The notes below the pieces were generated by a model. It saw only the letters and a list, made by a program, of their open reading frames with translations. It did not search any database and was not told the DNA's origin. Both the position numbers and the translations under genes were made by a program. From Astropecten irregularis (lineage: Eukaryota > Echinodermata > Asteroidea > Paxillosida > Astropectinidae): 64,000 bases of DNA. The stretch is taken from the NCBI GenBank assembly GCA_963971285.1, contig OZ020248.1, positions 11,656,001-11,720,000 of the forward strand, written 5' to 3'. Below, piece after piece: positions 24,664 through 35,472 of the stretch; positions within the stretch are counted from its first letter, which is position 1, and every line of letters starts with the position of its first letter.

Positions 24664-25023
24664 CTTTAAAATCTAAATTAAACTTGCCTCAGTCCATCCT
24701 GACTCGTCCCCGTACCTGCGCCCGTGATAAAAATGGAATTTCTGATTTTCTAATGCTTTCCGATTCACGATACAGTTGTTTTATTTCATTTTCAATTTCC
24801 ACATTTCAGGACATCTTTTGTACTATAATCCCTGCTTTTATGTGTGATGAAAAAAATAAATAATATCTTGTACTGATTGTAGAGTGACATGCAGTGCGGG
24901 CTACAGCAAGTCTATTACGTGTACTTACCCCTCCTCCCAAGAGGGCGTCCTACTCAAAAACAGATGGATGGTTATCAAACATTTTTCCTTTCTTTAAATT
25001 TGACCTTGACGTTATCGTTAAAC
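24664..25023. promoter_or_regulatory. Bidirectional promoter interval, tepsin (-) / SGSH (+)
   Basis: Only 360 bp separate the two start codons, which face outward. No clear TATA box was seen for either gene. A shared promoter is inferred from spacing alone. Confidence 0.6.
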
Positions 25024-28000
25024 ATGGCTGATTTCGCACTCCGCAGATTTGTTGCTGTCTCTTTGGTACTTTTTCCATCGTTAATTTGGCTTGCTGCCAG
25101 TGCTCCTGCTAAAAAGAATGCCTTGATTATCATAGGTAAGAAGTTGTGTAGGAGGCCTAACTGTAGGATACTGCAGCTGGGGCTAATAAAAGTAATAATA
25201 ATTGTGAACAAGTGCCAAGTCAAGTGGTTTCTAAAAGTAAACTAGCAGTAGCAGTAGCACTCAGTAGTACTAGTAGGCTAGTATCATAGAGGAAGGATTG
25301 GCTAGTATTAAGTTGGGTTATTATAAAAGTTAGGAAAGCAACTTTTTATAGCTTCTACTGCACCCAAACGATATTTTTGCAGCAAAATGTTCCTGAGTCC
25401 TTAAAGGTAATACTTTGGTTTTTATCAAAGAAATACAGATTCATGAGTTTTTATTGAGTGAAAATATCAACAAAGATACAGTAACAGTCATCTGTGAAAA
25501 TTTCAGTCCCATGATACGGTGCCCACTTTTTGAGAAAACAGTGAAAATAGCCACGGTATTTCTTAAGTCTTTTCTCTTTTATTTTTGATCTTTTAAAAGA
25601 TTTTTATCAAATCTTTATCACTCCCGACCTTGCAGCTGACGATGCAGGCTTCGAGACGCAAGTGTACAACAACAGCGTGTGCAAGACGCCCAACATTGAC
25701 CAGCTTGCACAGAGCAGTGTGGTCATCCGCCATGCCTACACCTCGGTCAGTAGCTGCTCGCCGAGTCGCTCGGCCATCTTGACCGGCCTGCCTCAGCACC
25801 AGAATGGGATGTATGGCCTCCATCATCTACCTCATCATTTCCAGTCCTTTGATACAGTCCTGACTTTGCCGCAGATACTCAAACCTGCTGGATTCAAGAC
25901 GGGTATAATTGCTGATTTGTTTTGTTTGGATGTATATAAGTATTTTTTCTCCCTCAAAATCAGTTTGTTTGCAGTAGCATAGTCAGTGGAGGGGCAGGGG
26001 GCAGAGTGCTACCCCCCCCCCCCCAAAAAAAAAAAAACTAGACATTTAAGTGTTCATGGATGAACACGGAGCTGTTCCGACTTATTTAATCAGCTTTAAA
26101 TGTGCATAGAGCTGATTAAATAAGTTTTTACAAAAAGAATAATTTCCATAGCATTTGCCGTTCTGGAGATATGCTGCGAACAATAAATCAGCCTTTTTAA
26201 TGACCTCATAGTAGATTTCATGGCAGCATGCACAACTACATGATGTAACAAAGCTTTTGCAAAAAGAATCATTTCTTTAGAATTTGCCGTTAGAGATATT
26301 TTTATGATTCTTGTAATAAAAATCTGAACTTAAATTAAACCTGTTCCGACATCCGAAATGTTGGAACAGCTAAAAATAAATAAATGGGGACACGAAGAAA
26401 AGGGAAGGAAAGAGAGAGAAAGGGGAAGAGGGGGGCAAATATGCTGCTTAAGCACAAATATTTGCTTAAGCAGCAATAACCATGGTGAATAAAACCAGTA
26501 TGCCAGCTGGAACTCCTTTTGAATGTTATCCTTAATAGCAAATAATGGCTGAATACAAGTCAAAAGCAGTAAACATCACATGAATATTTGGTAATCCTGT
26601 TTGATCAAGGAAGACATTTCCTGCTTAAAAGCAAATTTTGTGCTTAAGCAGCTCTATGAAATAGGCCCCTGATGATGAAGTTGAGCCAAGGGAAGCTACG
26701 TTGAAGCTAAATCTGTTCATGTATGGTTTGGTTTTGCAGGCATCATCGGTAAGAAACATGTGGGTCCCAAGTACGTGTACAAGTTTGACTACGAGGAGAC
26801 AGAGGAGAATAATTCACTGCTCCAGTGTGCTCGCAACATCACCCGCATGAAAGAGTTTGTGAGGACCTTCCTCAGCAACGATCCGACCAAGTAAGAAGGG
26901 CCTGCTCAAAACCTCACCAACATTCACTGGATCACAATACAACACAATTTGTAACAGTTTGTGAAAAAAAGTGAACAAAGACAAATTGACTGGAGCGGGA
27001 TTTGAACCAGCGACCTCCGGAATACCGTACCAGTGCTCTCTCCATCTGAGCTGTCAAGCCCTATATTGGTGGTGTCCCTAATAGTCAATTGTGTTTGTTG
27101 GTTTGGCAGTCAGAAGCCATGAAACCACTCACATTCCTCCATGACCCAAGGATCATTTAAGATGTGTGCAGCATTAGCAATACTACAACCTGGAGTGATA
27201 GAACATGGTGGTTCAAAAGAGGATGTGGCTTTTATAATCAATATTATTATCAAATAACCACAAGGGAAACTGACTGAGTTTTAAGTCATTGAACATGTTG
27301 AACACCACCAACATATGGCTGTATACATGTAGCTGGTTGGTTCAAATCCTGCTCTAGTCACTTTTTCTTTGTTCACATTTTGTCAGTAGTTTGTGACATA
27401 CATAGCTTGCCGATCTTTTAAAGCACTGGGGCTGGAATGGGAGGAAACAGTATTTGTTACTCCACTGAAACCATGTCTTTTAGGGAACTGGTCAGGGAGA
27501 GGGTGCTATGAATAAAACGATTAATTAAGCGCCGCCCCCTTTGTTTCTGACCAATCACAGCTGTGGCTTTATGTCCAACACGCATTTTTTAAGTCCAAAA
27601 AGCGACTAGAAAATACAGAGTGACATTAGAGAGGAACCCATGTTCATTCATTGCACAGTGCACACGTGTGCAGTTTGAGGCAGTATCAAAACCTGCCACA
27701 CAGGCGCGGTTCTACGGGGGGGGGGGGGCTAGGGGGGGCTGTAGCCCCCCAAAAATTTTGTCTAGCCCCCCCAAAAAAATGCAAGTGAAAAAAAAAAAAT
27801 TCTTGAAAATACTGGATTTTTTCAGTTATTAAGCGCCAATACGGGCGTTTCACAATTTAGAGTGCCACCAAGAGGGCAGCAGGGAGAGGCCGATTTACGC
27901 GGTGCATGACGGGAAATTGTCGACATCGGAGATTTTTCCCCTATACGGTCAACGTTATTGCTAATTCTTGGGTCGTTTTGTGCGTTTATTTCACGTGTTA

Positions 28001-30724
28001 TCACAATGGTTTATGTTTGCGAATCTTTCGGATGCACAGCACACACATCCAAACTGGAAAACATTGAGAAATACCTATGGATGAAAGATATAAATGGCGA
28101 AGACGATTGAACGTATAGGGGAAAAATCTCAAATGTCGACAATTTCCCATCATGCACCGCGTAAATCGGCCTCTCCCTGCTGCCCTCTTGGTGGCGCTCT
28201 AAATTGTGAAACGCCCGTATTACATAAAAAACGCGTTGTGTGGGCTATAGTGTGCATGTTTTTCGACCCCTAATAAGACATAGCAGAAGCGAGTGTTAGA
28301 AGAACCCAAAATATTGGGTCTTCTAGCCCCCCCCAAAAAAAATAATGGCTCTTCTAGCCCCCCAAAAATTTTGACTCTAGAACCGCGCCTGCTGCCACAT
28401 CGGCTAGGGAAAATACGACGAAGGAGAGCGGCAGTCTTCACCGACACAAACTTCAAAGGAACGACCTCACTGTAGTAGCGATGAACGTAGAGTGGTGAGG
28501 GAATAATGGCTGCCTGCCTCTCTGCACCCTTCGCGTTGTCGCCCCGCATCAGTGGGCAAATTAAAATAACAAAGACGTTCGTCTTCTGTGCACCATGAAA
28601 TCTTGATTGTTTACTGCACCTGGCCACATTTTGGGCCTATTTTTGCCGTGACTAGTAGAATTCACTTACAGGCTTACTGGGTCTGTCTATTGCGGTTACC
28701 ACCACTTAATAACCGTCCCTCTTGTCCCATCTCTCTGCCAGACCCTTCATGCTTTATGTGGGCTTCAATGACCCTCACCGCTCTGGAAACAATAAGCTGG
28801 GTCTATTCTGTGAGAAATGGGGCAGCGGCCAGCCTGGTTTCGGGGTCATTCCGGACTGGAATCCTCTGATCTACAAACCAGAGGATGTGGTCGTTCCCCC
28901 GTACCTGCCAGATACTCCCGCAACCCGCATCGACATTGCCGCGCAGTACACATCTATCAGCCGTATGGATCAAGGTATTTTTTTTTAACAGATACTATCT
29001 CCCCTCCCACCTGTTACCCCCTTCTCTGTCCCTTGTAGGCCTTTCCTTCTCTACATCGGGTTCAAAGACCCTCATCGCGCCAACCCAACCGACATCCCCA
29101 AATACGGGGAGTTTGCGGAGCGTTTTGGCAACGGTCGGCCAGGGATGGGGGTGATCGATGACTGGACCCCACCAGAGTATAACCCCGCAGAGGTTGTGGT
29201 GCCCTGGTATCTGCCAGATACGAAGGCAACGCGAGGAGACATTGCTGCGCAGTATATCTCCATTAGCAGGATGGATGCCGGTATACCTTGACTTTTTGAT
29301 TGCTTGTCACTTGTCAGTATAAAAAAAATCATCCATTTCAACTTTTAGATTTGTATACTCCCCAGGGAGCTGAGATTGTTTCAGGAATGTTTGTGGGGCC
29401 CGATGACCAGGGATAATAATAATTGTAAGCGCTGTGATTTTAATAGTTTACTAAAAAGAGCGTTTCAAAATGCCGGTTATTATTATTATTATTATTATTA
29501 TGCCTCGGTAGTGTTTAACCTGTTCTGCTGATGTGTCGAGGGAGACGTATGACATCACACATCCGGTTTCTTGCAGGCTGAATGATGTCATTTACAATCT
29601 TGGCCAGTTGGTTAGGCCGTGTCCAAAACAGGGTTCCAGAGCTATGGCTAGGTCAATTGTCTAGATTTCTCCATGTATTTCCAATGGAGTGAAGACCTAG
29701 ACCTAGCTCTAGACAACAGATTCAGATGCAGCCGTACCCTGCTTTAAGTGAAGTGAGAAGATACTGAGGGCAAAATCAATTTGTTGTCACCTCTGCCCTT
29801 AAACCCATATTCACTTCAAGAATAAGTCTGTGAGCCATTTGTGACTGCATGTTTCACACACAGTTGATTATCAGTACATGTTTCTTAGCCATCTGATTTT
29901 GGTTTGCCTACACAGGTGTTGGCATGCTGCTCAAGGAGTTGCAGTCCTTTGGCTATCTGAATGATACCCTCATCATCTACACTGCTGATAACGGAATACC
30001 TTTCCCCAATGCCAAGACCAACCTGTACGAGCCGGGTATGGCCGAACCGATGATGGTCTCCAACCCTTACGCCAAACAGCGCTGGGGTCAGTACAGCAAG
30101 GCCCTGACCAGCACGACGGACATCGTCCCGACGGTCCTAGACTGGTTTGGTGTCAAGTACCCCGATTACAAGCTGCTGAACAAGAAGGTCACACTGACGG
30201 GCAAGTCCATGCTGCCCATCACACTAGCCGAACCCGAGGGCTGGGACTATGTCTTCTCCAGTCACGACTTCCACGAGATCACGATGTCGTACCCCATGCG
30301 CGTCATGCGCAACCGCCAGTACCGCCTGATACACAACATGAACTACCGAGCCCCTTACCCCATGGCGGAGGACATTGCAGCCAGTCCCACCTTCGTGGGC
30401 ATCCTGAACAGCACCGCGGCCGGGAAGCCGACAGAGTGGTTCAAGACCCTCGATCAGTACTACTACCGCGCCGAGTGGGAGCTGTATGACGTTCTCAACG
30501 ACCCGAATGAACTGAACAACCTGGCCAACGTACCGATGCACAAGAATACCCTGGAAGAAATGCAAGCAGCCATTTGCAAGTGGCGCCTTGCTACGGATGA
30601 TCCGTGGAAGTGCTACCCAGAGGGTGTGATCAATGGAGGAAAATGTCTGGATCTTCACAACAGTCCTCCGTCCCACCTCAAATACTCCCAAGAAAGCAAC
30701 AAAATTGACCTGAACACACCTTAA
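25024..30724 (+). CDS. SGSH: N-sulfoglucosamine sulfohydrolase (sulfamidase)
   Basis: This lysosomal enzyme removes N-linked sulfate from glucosamine at the non-reducing end of heparan sulfate. Exons are 25024-25135, 25636-25902, 26740-26890, one of 28742-28974 (4A) or 29039-29280 (4B), and 29916-30724. All phases agree. The product is 523 residues with 4A or 526 with 4B; the human protein is 502. Residues 1-27 form a signal peptide with core [17 protein letters not shown]. Metal ligands appear as ADDAGF (D39, D40). The formylglycine site is SSCSPSR with C78 and R82. GKKHVG, DPHR and TADNGIPFP supply the remaining active-site residues. The C-terminal region [17 protein letters not shown] to WKCYPEGV follows the human protein closely. 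The gene is intact. The candidate polyadenylation signal is AATAAA near 31213. Confidence 0.97.
25405..25612. repeat. Half copy of the TTAA MITE next to SGSH exon 2
   Basis: The run from 'aaaggtaatactttggtttt' to 'gatcttttaaaaga' is the left half of the 350 bp family. It stops about 23 bases before the exon 2 acceptor AG at 25635, so the element contributes the pyrimidine-rich stretch in front of the acceptor. Confidence 0.75.
26445..26665. repeat. 'cttaagcagctctatgaaat' family, copy 2
   Basis: It begins near 'ctgcttaagcacaaat' and ends 'gctctatgaaataggcccct', with 'ttggtaatcctgtttgatca' inside. It is intronic in SGSH. Confidence 0.65.
26973..27375. repeat. tRNA-like cassette copy 2 with flanking repeat body
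   Basis: 'gaacaaagacaaattgact' and, on the minus strand, a B-box 'GGTTCAAATCCC' identify the cassette to about 27100. 27240-27375 carries 'aaataaccacaagggaaact' and a second, plus-strand B-box-like 'ggttggttcaaatcc'. The same 'ataaccacaagggaaactga' precedes the copy at 47068. Confidence 0.6.
27701..28391. mobile_element. hAT-type non-autonomous element, 691 bp, 8 bp target duplication
   Basis: The terminal repeats are CAGGCGCGGTTCTA and its exact inverse. The flanking 8-mers are both CTGCCACA (27693-27700 and 28392-28399). G-rich and C-rich runs and 'tagccccccca' blocks lie just inside both ends. An 8 bp duplication with CAGnnGCG-like ends is typical of hAT transposons. A second inverted-repeat element (27838-28220) is nested inside. 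The host intron is SGSH intron 3. Confidence 0.9.
27838..28220. mobile_element. Long-inverted-repeat element nested in the hAT copy
   Basis: About 110 bases from 'aatacgggcgtttcacaatt' to 'atttttcccctatacg' are inverted, with few mismatches, at 28112-28220. The centre (28005-28110) includes an open frame starting [19 protein letters not shown] on the plus strand, which looks like the first cysteines of a THAP finger. The target duplication is not clear. The element may be the deleted form of a THAP-transposase element. Confidence 0.75.
28742..28974 (+). other. SGSH: SGSH alternative exon 4A
   Basis: The 233 bp exon enters in phase 2 and leaves in phase 1. It encodes [17 protein letters not shown], then [19 protein letters not shown] and ends SISRMDQG, like human YTTVGRMDQG. 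It keeps the DPHR active-site histidine segment and one of the cysteines seen in the human segment. Confidence 0.93.
29039..29280 (+). other. SGSH: SGSH alternative exon 4B (tandem duplicate of 4A)
   Basis: The 242 bp exon has the same entry and exit phases as 4A. It encodes [17 protein letters not shown], then [19 protein letters not shown] and ends SISRMDAG. It keeps DPHR but has no cysteine. Acceptor 'cccttgtag' and donor 'gccg|gtatac' are good, and no stop or frameshift is present. Confidence 0.92.
29345..29500 (+). repeat. SINE 3' fragment and ATT microsatellite
   Basis: 'gagattgtttcaggaatgtt' and 'ggggcccgatgaccagggat' match the SINE bodies at 1-262 and 15200. A (TTA)n run follows at 29475-29500. 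The region to 29915 also holds a 'gctatggctaggtc' repeat (29630-29750) shared with 49970-50105. Confidence 0.7.
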
Positions 30725-30831
30725 TGTCAGAATCATCAGGTGGAGACCAAAATTTGACAACATGTGAAAATCCCTGACTTCCTGTTTTATTTTAAAGCTT
30801 AATCCACATATTTTGTGGTTGATATGTTTAA

Positions 30832-31116
30832 AGATAGTATCATACTTTGGTAAGAGACCAAAACAGAAATGTTCACAGATTTACGTATAACCAGAAATTG
30901 GTAAAACAACGACCGAAAATCTTTTTGATCTTTTAAAAGATCAAAAATAAAAGAGAAAACACTTAAGAAATACTGTGGTCGTTTTTCACTGTTTTCTCAA
31001 AAAGTGGGCACCGTATGGGACTGAAATTTTCACCAATGACTGTTACTGTATTTTCCTTGATATTTTTGTCCACGAATCTGTCTTTCTTTTACAAAAACCA
31101 AGGTATGATACTATCT
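30832..31116. repeat. TTAA MITE in the SGSH 3' region
   Basis: The ends AGATAGTATCATACTTTGGT and the inverse are flanked by TTAA on both sides. The flanks also share about 35 bases ('agcttaatccacatatttt') as a direct repeat at 30796 and 31121. The element lies between the SGSH stop and the candidate polyadenylation signal at 31213. Confidence 0.8.
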
Positions 31117-31199
31117 TTAAAGCTTAATCCACATATTTTATGGTTGTAATGTTTAGCCGTATTTGTTATACAAGGTGTAAGGTAGGATTAGATTAGTTT

Positions 31200-33106
31200 T
31201 TGTAACGCATATTAATAAAAACTTTGAAAAACAAACTTAAAAGTTTTTTTGTTTTTTTTTAGTATAAATCCTCTGCTCTTTCTTTTGAAAGTTTGAAATG
31301 TAGGTAAAGAATTAACTGTTAGGGCTCCTGTTTCATTCAATGTTAACTTTGGGCCAGTATTTAGACCATTTTGTAGAGCTTTATCATGAAAAGCTGGAAA
31401 CCTGAAAGGACTGTTAGACATAGTTAAAGTTTTTTTATGAACAAATACACCCACCGAAGGAGTTGTATCAGGCTTGAGGCCTGACCTTGATTGATGCAAG
31501 GTTTACTGAAATGCCCATCTGTAAGTTTAAAACCGTTTATTTAAATGTGTCTGTTTTTTTTGGAAAGGTGAACAAAGAAAAATTGACTGCAGCGGGATTC
31601 GAACCGGCAACCTCCTGAATACCGTACAGGTGCCCTACCAACTGAGCTATCCAGCCCTACGTTGGTAGTATCCCTAATAGTCAATTGTCTTTGTTCCTTT
31701 TTTTTTTCACTAAAACTACCTCTGAACTGTCACTCATTAAGTGGCTTGTCATACTCCTGATTTCACGTTATCTGATGGCCTTCACATAGTAATGACCTAA
31801 TGTGTCATCCTCAGAGTTACCTCTCTTGTATAGGATATGAATACACTGAATATGAGAGGATTCTCCTGCATTAATAATGTACTGGGAGTGACCTAAGTAC
31901 AATAAGTGGTAGGGCACAGTGGTCCATATATCATAATATCCCATATCTTGGTCTACACTTCCTGCAAATTCCAGCGCCAAATTACGACACTATGCCACAA
32001 ATTGACAGTGCACAGATTTGAATATTGCTGAAATCTTTGTGTATATAACTTGGATGGGAATATCCTTGCGTGATATGATATTCATGGCCTAGCAATTTGC
32101 AGTATTATTTAGCATATCAATGCGGAAACAATTATCTCATTGTTATTTGCCTTTTCCTTGTTTTGTGTCAGGTACTCTCACAAACTTTGTGTGTTACAAT
32201 AGAATGCTTAATAAGCATATTAATAATGTGCAACTTTTTCCTATATAAATGTATACTGAAGTATTTTTAGTATCAAAGTAACCTCACATTTAGCCAATCT
32301 TCAGTTTTTCGAAGACTGTATTTAAGGTATTGCTTGCCAACAATGGTATTTAAGAGGAAAAAGATAGAAATGCGAAAGTACAAACTATGAATGGCTTTTT
32401 GTAAAGTAAAGAACACTTCCATGTATTTTATGTGTGCAACTTTTTTCTTATATAAACCTATAGGCCTATTGAAATATATTTGATATCAAAGTTTTATTGC
32501 TTCAACATTTTCTATTTTGTTTACTTAAGTTAAAGGTAGTATCATACTTAGGTAAGAAACCAAAACAGAAATTCTCACAGATTTACGTATAACTTACACG
32601 GTATGAAGATGGTGGTGGTAGAAACATACCGTTAACATTTTCCGCCTGAAATGGTGTATTAATCCAGAAATTAGTAAAAGTAACGACCCAAAATATTTTT
32701 GATCTTTAGAAGATCAAATATATCGGTGAAAAGATGAAAGAAATATCGTGGCTGTTTTTCACTGGTTTCTCAAAAAGTATGGGACTGGGAATTTCACAGA
32801 TGATTTATACAGTATCTTTGATATTTTTACCCAAAAAATATGCATTTCTTTGACAAAAAGAACAAAGTATGATATTACTTTTAATCGCGATGAATTTATA
32901 TAATTAATGAAAATGTGATGGGTATGTATTAAATAAAAGTTCAGTATTTGCATTCAAAACAAAATGATCATAATTATGGGCTATATGATTATTTTAGTGT
33001 GTATGTTTTAGGCTTATGATTGCCCTTTTGACTCAGTAGGAAAAAGCCATATAGCTATAAAGCACAGCAAATTGTGAGAAAGTCGGGTTTATTTCATAAT
33101 AGCTAA
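31200..33106. other. Intergenic region after SGSH
   Basis: This stretch contains a tRNA-like cassette (31570-31696, with complementary 'gaacaaagaaaaattgact' ends) and a full TTAA MITE (32534-32880). A 95-codon minus-strand frame at 31212-31499 has no recognisable family. No gene is called. Confidence 0.5.
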
Positions 33107-33114
33107 GCCAAAAC

Positions 33115-33965
33115 CAGCGGCGTAGCTACGGGGGGGCCTGGGGGGGGGCACGTGCCCCCCCCCCCCCCCACTAATTCTGTGTGCCCCCCCAGGTGCCCCC
33201 CACAAAAAATCGTGGGTATAGTGTTATCTGCAGGGTATGATAGCTATAAAGGAAATAAAAACAACTTAACAGCTTCTACTGTTCCAAAATGATATTTTTT
33301 ACTTTCAGCAAATGTTCCTGAGTCCTTAAAACCCTATAGTGAAGAAATCTGTGCAAAATTTCAGTGTAAAAATGCAATTTTCTTACGCGCTTACGGTTGC
33401 GAACTTCAAAACAGCCCATCTGCCATTTTGTCTGGTTTGGCTATATAGTTAGTCTGGTCCCCAGATTGAATTTCTCCCGCTCATTAGTGTTGGATTAAAA
33501 AGAAATAATGAAGTAATAGTATAAATAAATGAATAAATTTATCGGAACAATTGCTTCCAAAATAAGGCTCAGATTGCACCAGAGAATATCTAGAACCCCG
33601 GCCGCAAGGCCTTCGCGCTTATCCATGATTTTCCAGGGAGCGTGGAAATAAAATGCACCAATTCAATAGCGATGGATGCGTTTCGGGACGATAGCTAGCT
33701 AATTTTGTCTTCCCCCTCCTTTTCAGCTCTTTTGGAGTCTTTCTGTTTCCCTTTTATTAATGTTTTTTCTGGGTTTTTTTTTTTTTTTTGCTTGAAGAAA
33801 AGGTTGCCCCACGCCAGCTGGATCCGCCCCCCCCCCTGCATTTCTCATATTTTGCAAATCTCCAGTTTTGAAAAAATTCCGGGTGCCCCCCCACAAAATT
33901 CCAAGGCCCCCCCCCCCCCCCCCCCCCAGTGCCCCCCTGCTGAAAAAATCCTAGCTACGCCGCTG
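33115..33965. mobile_element. hAT-type element, 851 bp, perfect TIR and 8 bp duplication
   Basis: The terminal repeats CAGCGGCGTAGCTA are exact inverses. GCCAAAAC flanks both sides (33107-33114 and 33966-33973). Long C runs and 'gtgcccccc' blocks sit near both ends. The open frames across it are composition effects and no transposase was recognised. A more diverged relative lies at about 34108-34345 ('cagtggcgcacccaagg' to 'gggtgtgccggtgcgct'). Confidence 0.92.
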
Positions 33966-34107
33966 GCCAAAACTGACCAACATTGTGACTGGTTCTTGAT
34001 TTTCGGCATGCACGAAAAAATGCCATGGACGTCCGAAATAGACTACCAGGTCTACGCCGGATATCAGTGTCGGTGTACGGACGCACATGACACGCATCAC
34101 GTATAGG

Positions 34108-34345
34108 CAGTGGCGCACCCAAGGCGGTGGGGGGCTCGGGGGCTTGAGCCTCCCCCCCCCCCCCCCCTCCCCCCGGCCGAGGGTCCCTGAAAAAAAATGG
34201 GGGGAGGAGGAGGAGGAGTTGGGAGTCACAAAATGTTTGTTGGACTTTTTTTCCCGGCCTACATGAAGTTGATTTGTGGGAGAAAAGTTTTTTTGGAGCT
34301 CCCCCCCCCCCCCCCCCCCGACAAAATCCTGGGTGTGCCGGTGCG
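34108..34345. repeat. Diverged hAT-like C/G-rich element
   Basis: The left end 'cagtggcgcaccca' is loosely inverted at 'tgggtgtgccggtgcgct'. Long C and G runs lie between. It is similar in style to 33115-33965. The target duplication was not resolved. Confidence 0.5.
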
Positions 34346-34629
34346 CTCGCCATGTAGCTAGGCCTATCTCAATTCTCAAGCCCTTTATTTCAGTGGTAGG
34401 ACACAAAATGACAGTATTGTAGCAAAATAAATCTCAAGCCTATAAGGCTGTAGCGTCACTGAGCGTAAAGCACGATAACGCTTTCCCACAGGAGAGTCGC
34501 GTTATGTCGCGGGGATGGCATCACATCCCTGAAGGCCTAAAATAAATACGCTAGGTATGTTGGGGTTTGAATGTTATCTCAAATTATCGAGGGGAAAAGA
34601 TATTTCTCATTTTTCCATCAAGAAGTTTT

Positions 34630-35470
34630 GTTTTAGGTTAAAAGGCGCGCCGGCTGTTTTGCACCACGAGCCTTGAACAACAACATACTGTACTTGCCAT
34701 CGGTCGGTAGCCATTCCCATGTTCCCACCACACAGCGGCAGCGTGCGACGTGCTCACAAGACACTTTGAATGTTGTCAAACGCGCGCGTCTGAAAGAAAA
34801 CTGTGAGCACGCGTCTGCTAGGTCGAGCGCGCGCAAGTACCATTTTGAATTTTGCAAACTGAATTTCTGACGTAGTTAATGGCAATCTGTGATAAATTTG
34901 TAAAATTATTCGTTTCCATAAGAATTGGCAAAAGCAAACGGAATTTATGGCAACATTCGGCTTCAGTCACAGCTGAAAATCTCGTTTTGAGGATGCTGTA
35001 ATTTGCGTCTTGTTCGACGCTGGATGTGATGATGTAATTTGCAAGTGAAACTGAGGATAGAAGAATGAAAGATGTTCCCATTGGTAGGTATACACATCAT
35101 GAAGAAAAGGAAAACGTAGTAGGCCTAGGCCTACACTTACAGGCTACTTTGGCTCTTTATTTTAGGCAGTGTATATTTTGCCAGCACCGATAATCTTCCT
35201 ACAAACGCTATTTTGCCGTTCCCATTGGCTAATTTGCAGTAGGCCTAACGTTAGGTTAGGCCTAGGCCAAAGAAGGTACCTCCTGCATGCAAAATAACCT
35301 TAGAGAAAGAAGGCCGGCATGGCCAACGAAAAGAATGCATGGCGGTGCCGGCAAAATATAGGCCTACAATTCCTTTATTTTACTTTAGTCTTTTTATGTA
35401 TAGGGCCTACTTTGCTAGTAGTGGCCCCCTAGTAGGGACTACAGTAGTAACCGGTAGGCTAGTCCGAGTA
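34630..35470. other. CpG-richer unique stretch, possible receptor 5' region
   Basis: 34740-34835 has several 'gcgcgc' words and lies upstream of the receptor gene on its strand. A small ATG-containing segment near 35070 ends in 'cattg|gtaggt', but its phase does not fit the next exon. No exon is claimed. Confidence 0.3.
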
Positions 35471-35472
35471 AC

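Noticed and set aside
30224..30763. 179-codon minus-strand frame
   Set aside because: Antisense shadow of the last SGSH exon, explained by its GC-rich codon use.
33705..34406. Proline- and glycine-rich frames
   Set aside because: They arise from C and G homopolymer runs in hAT-type elements.
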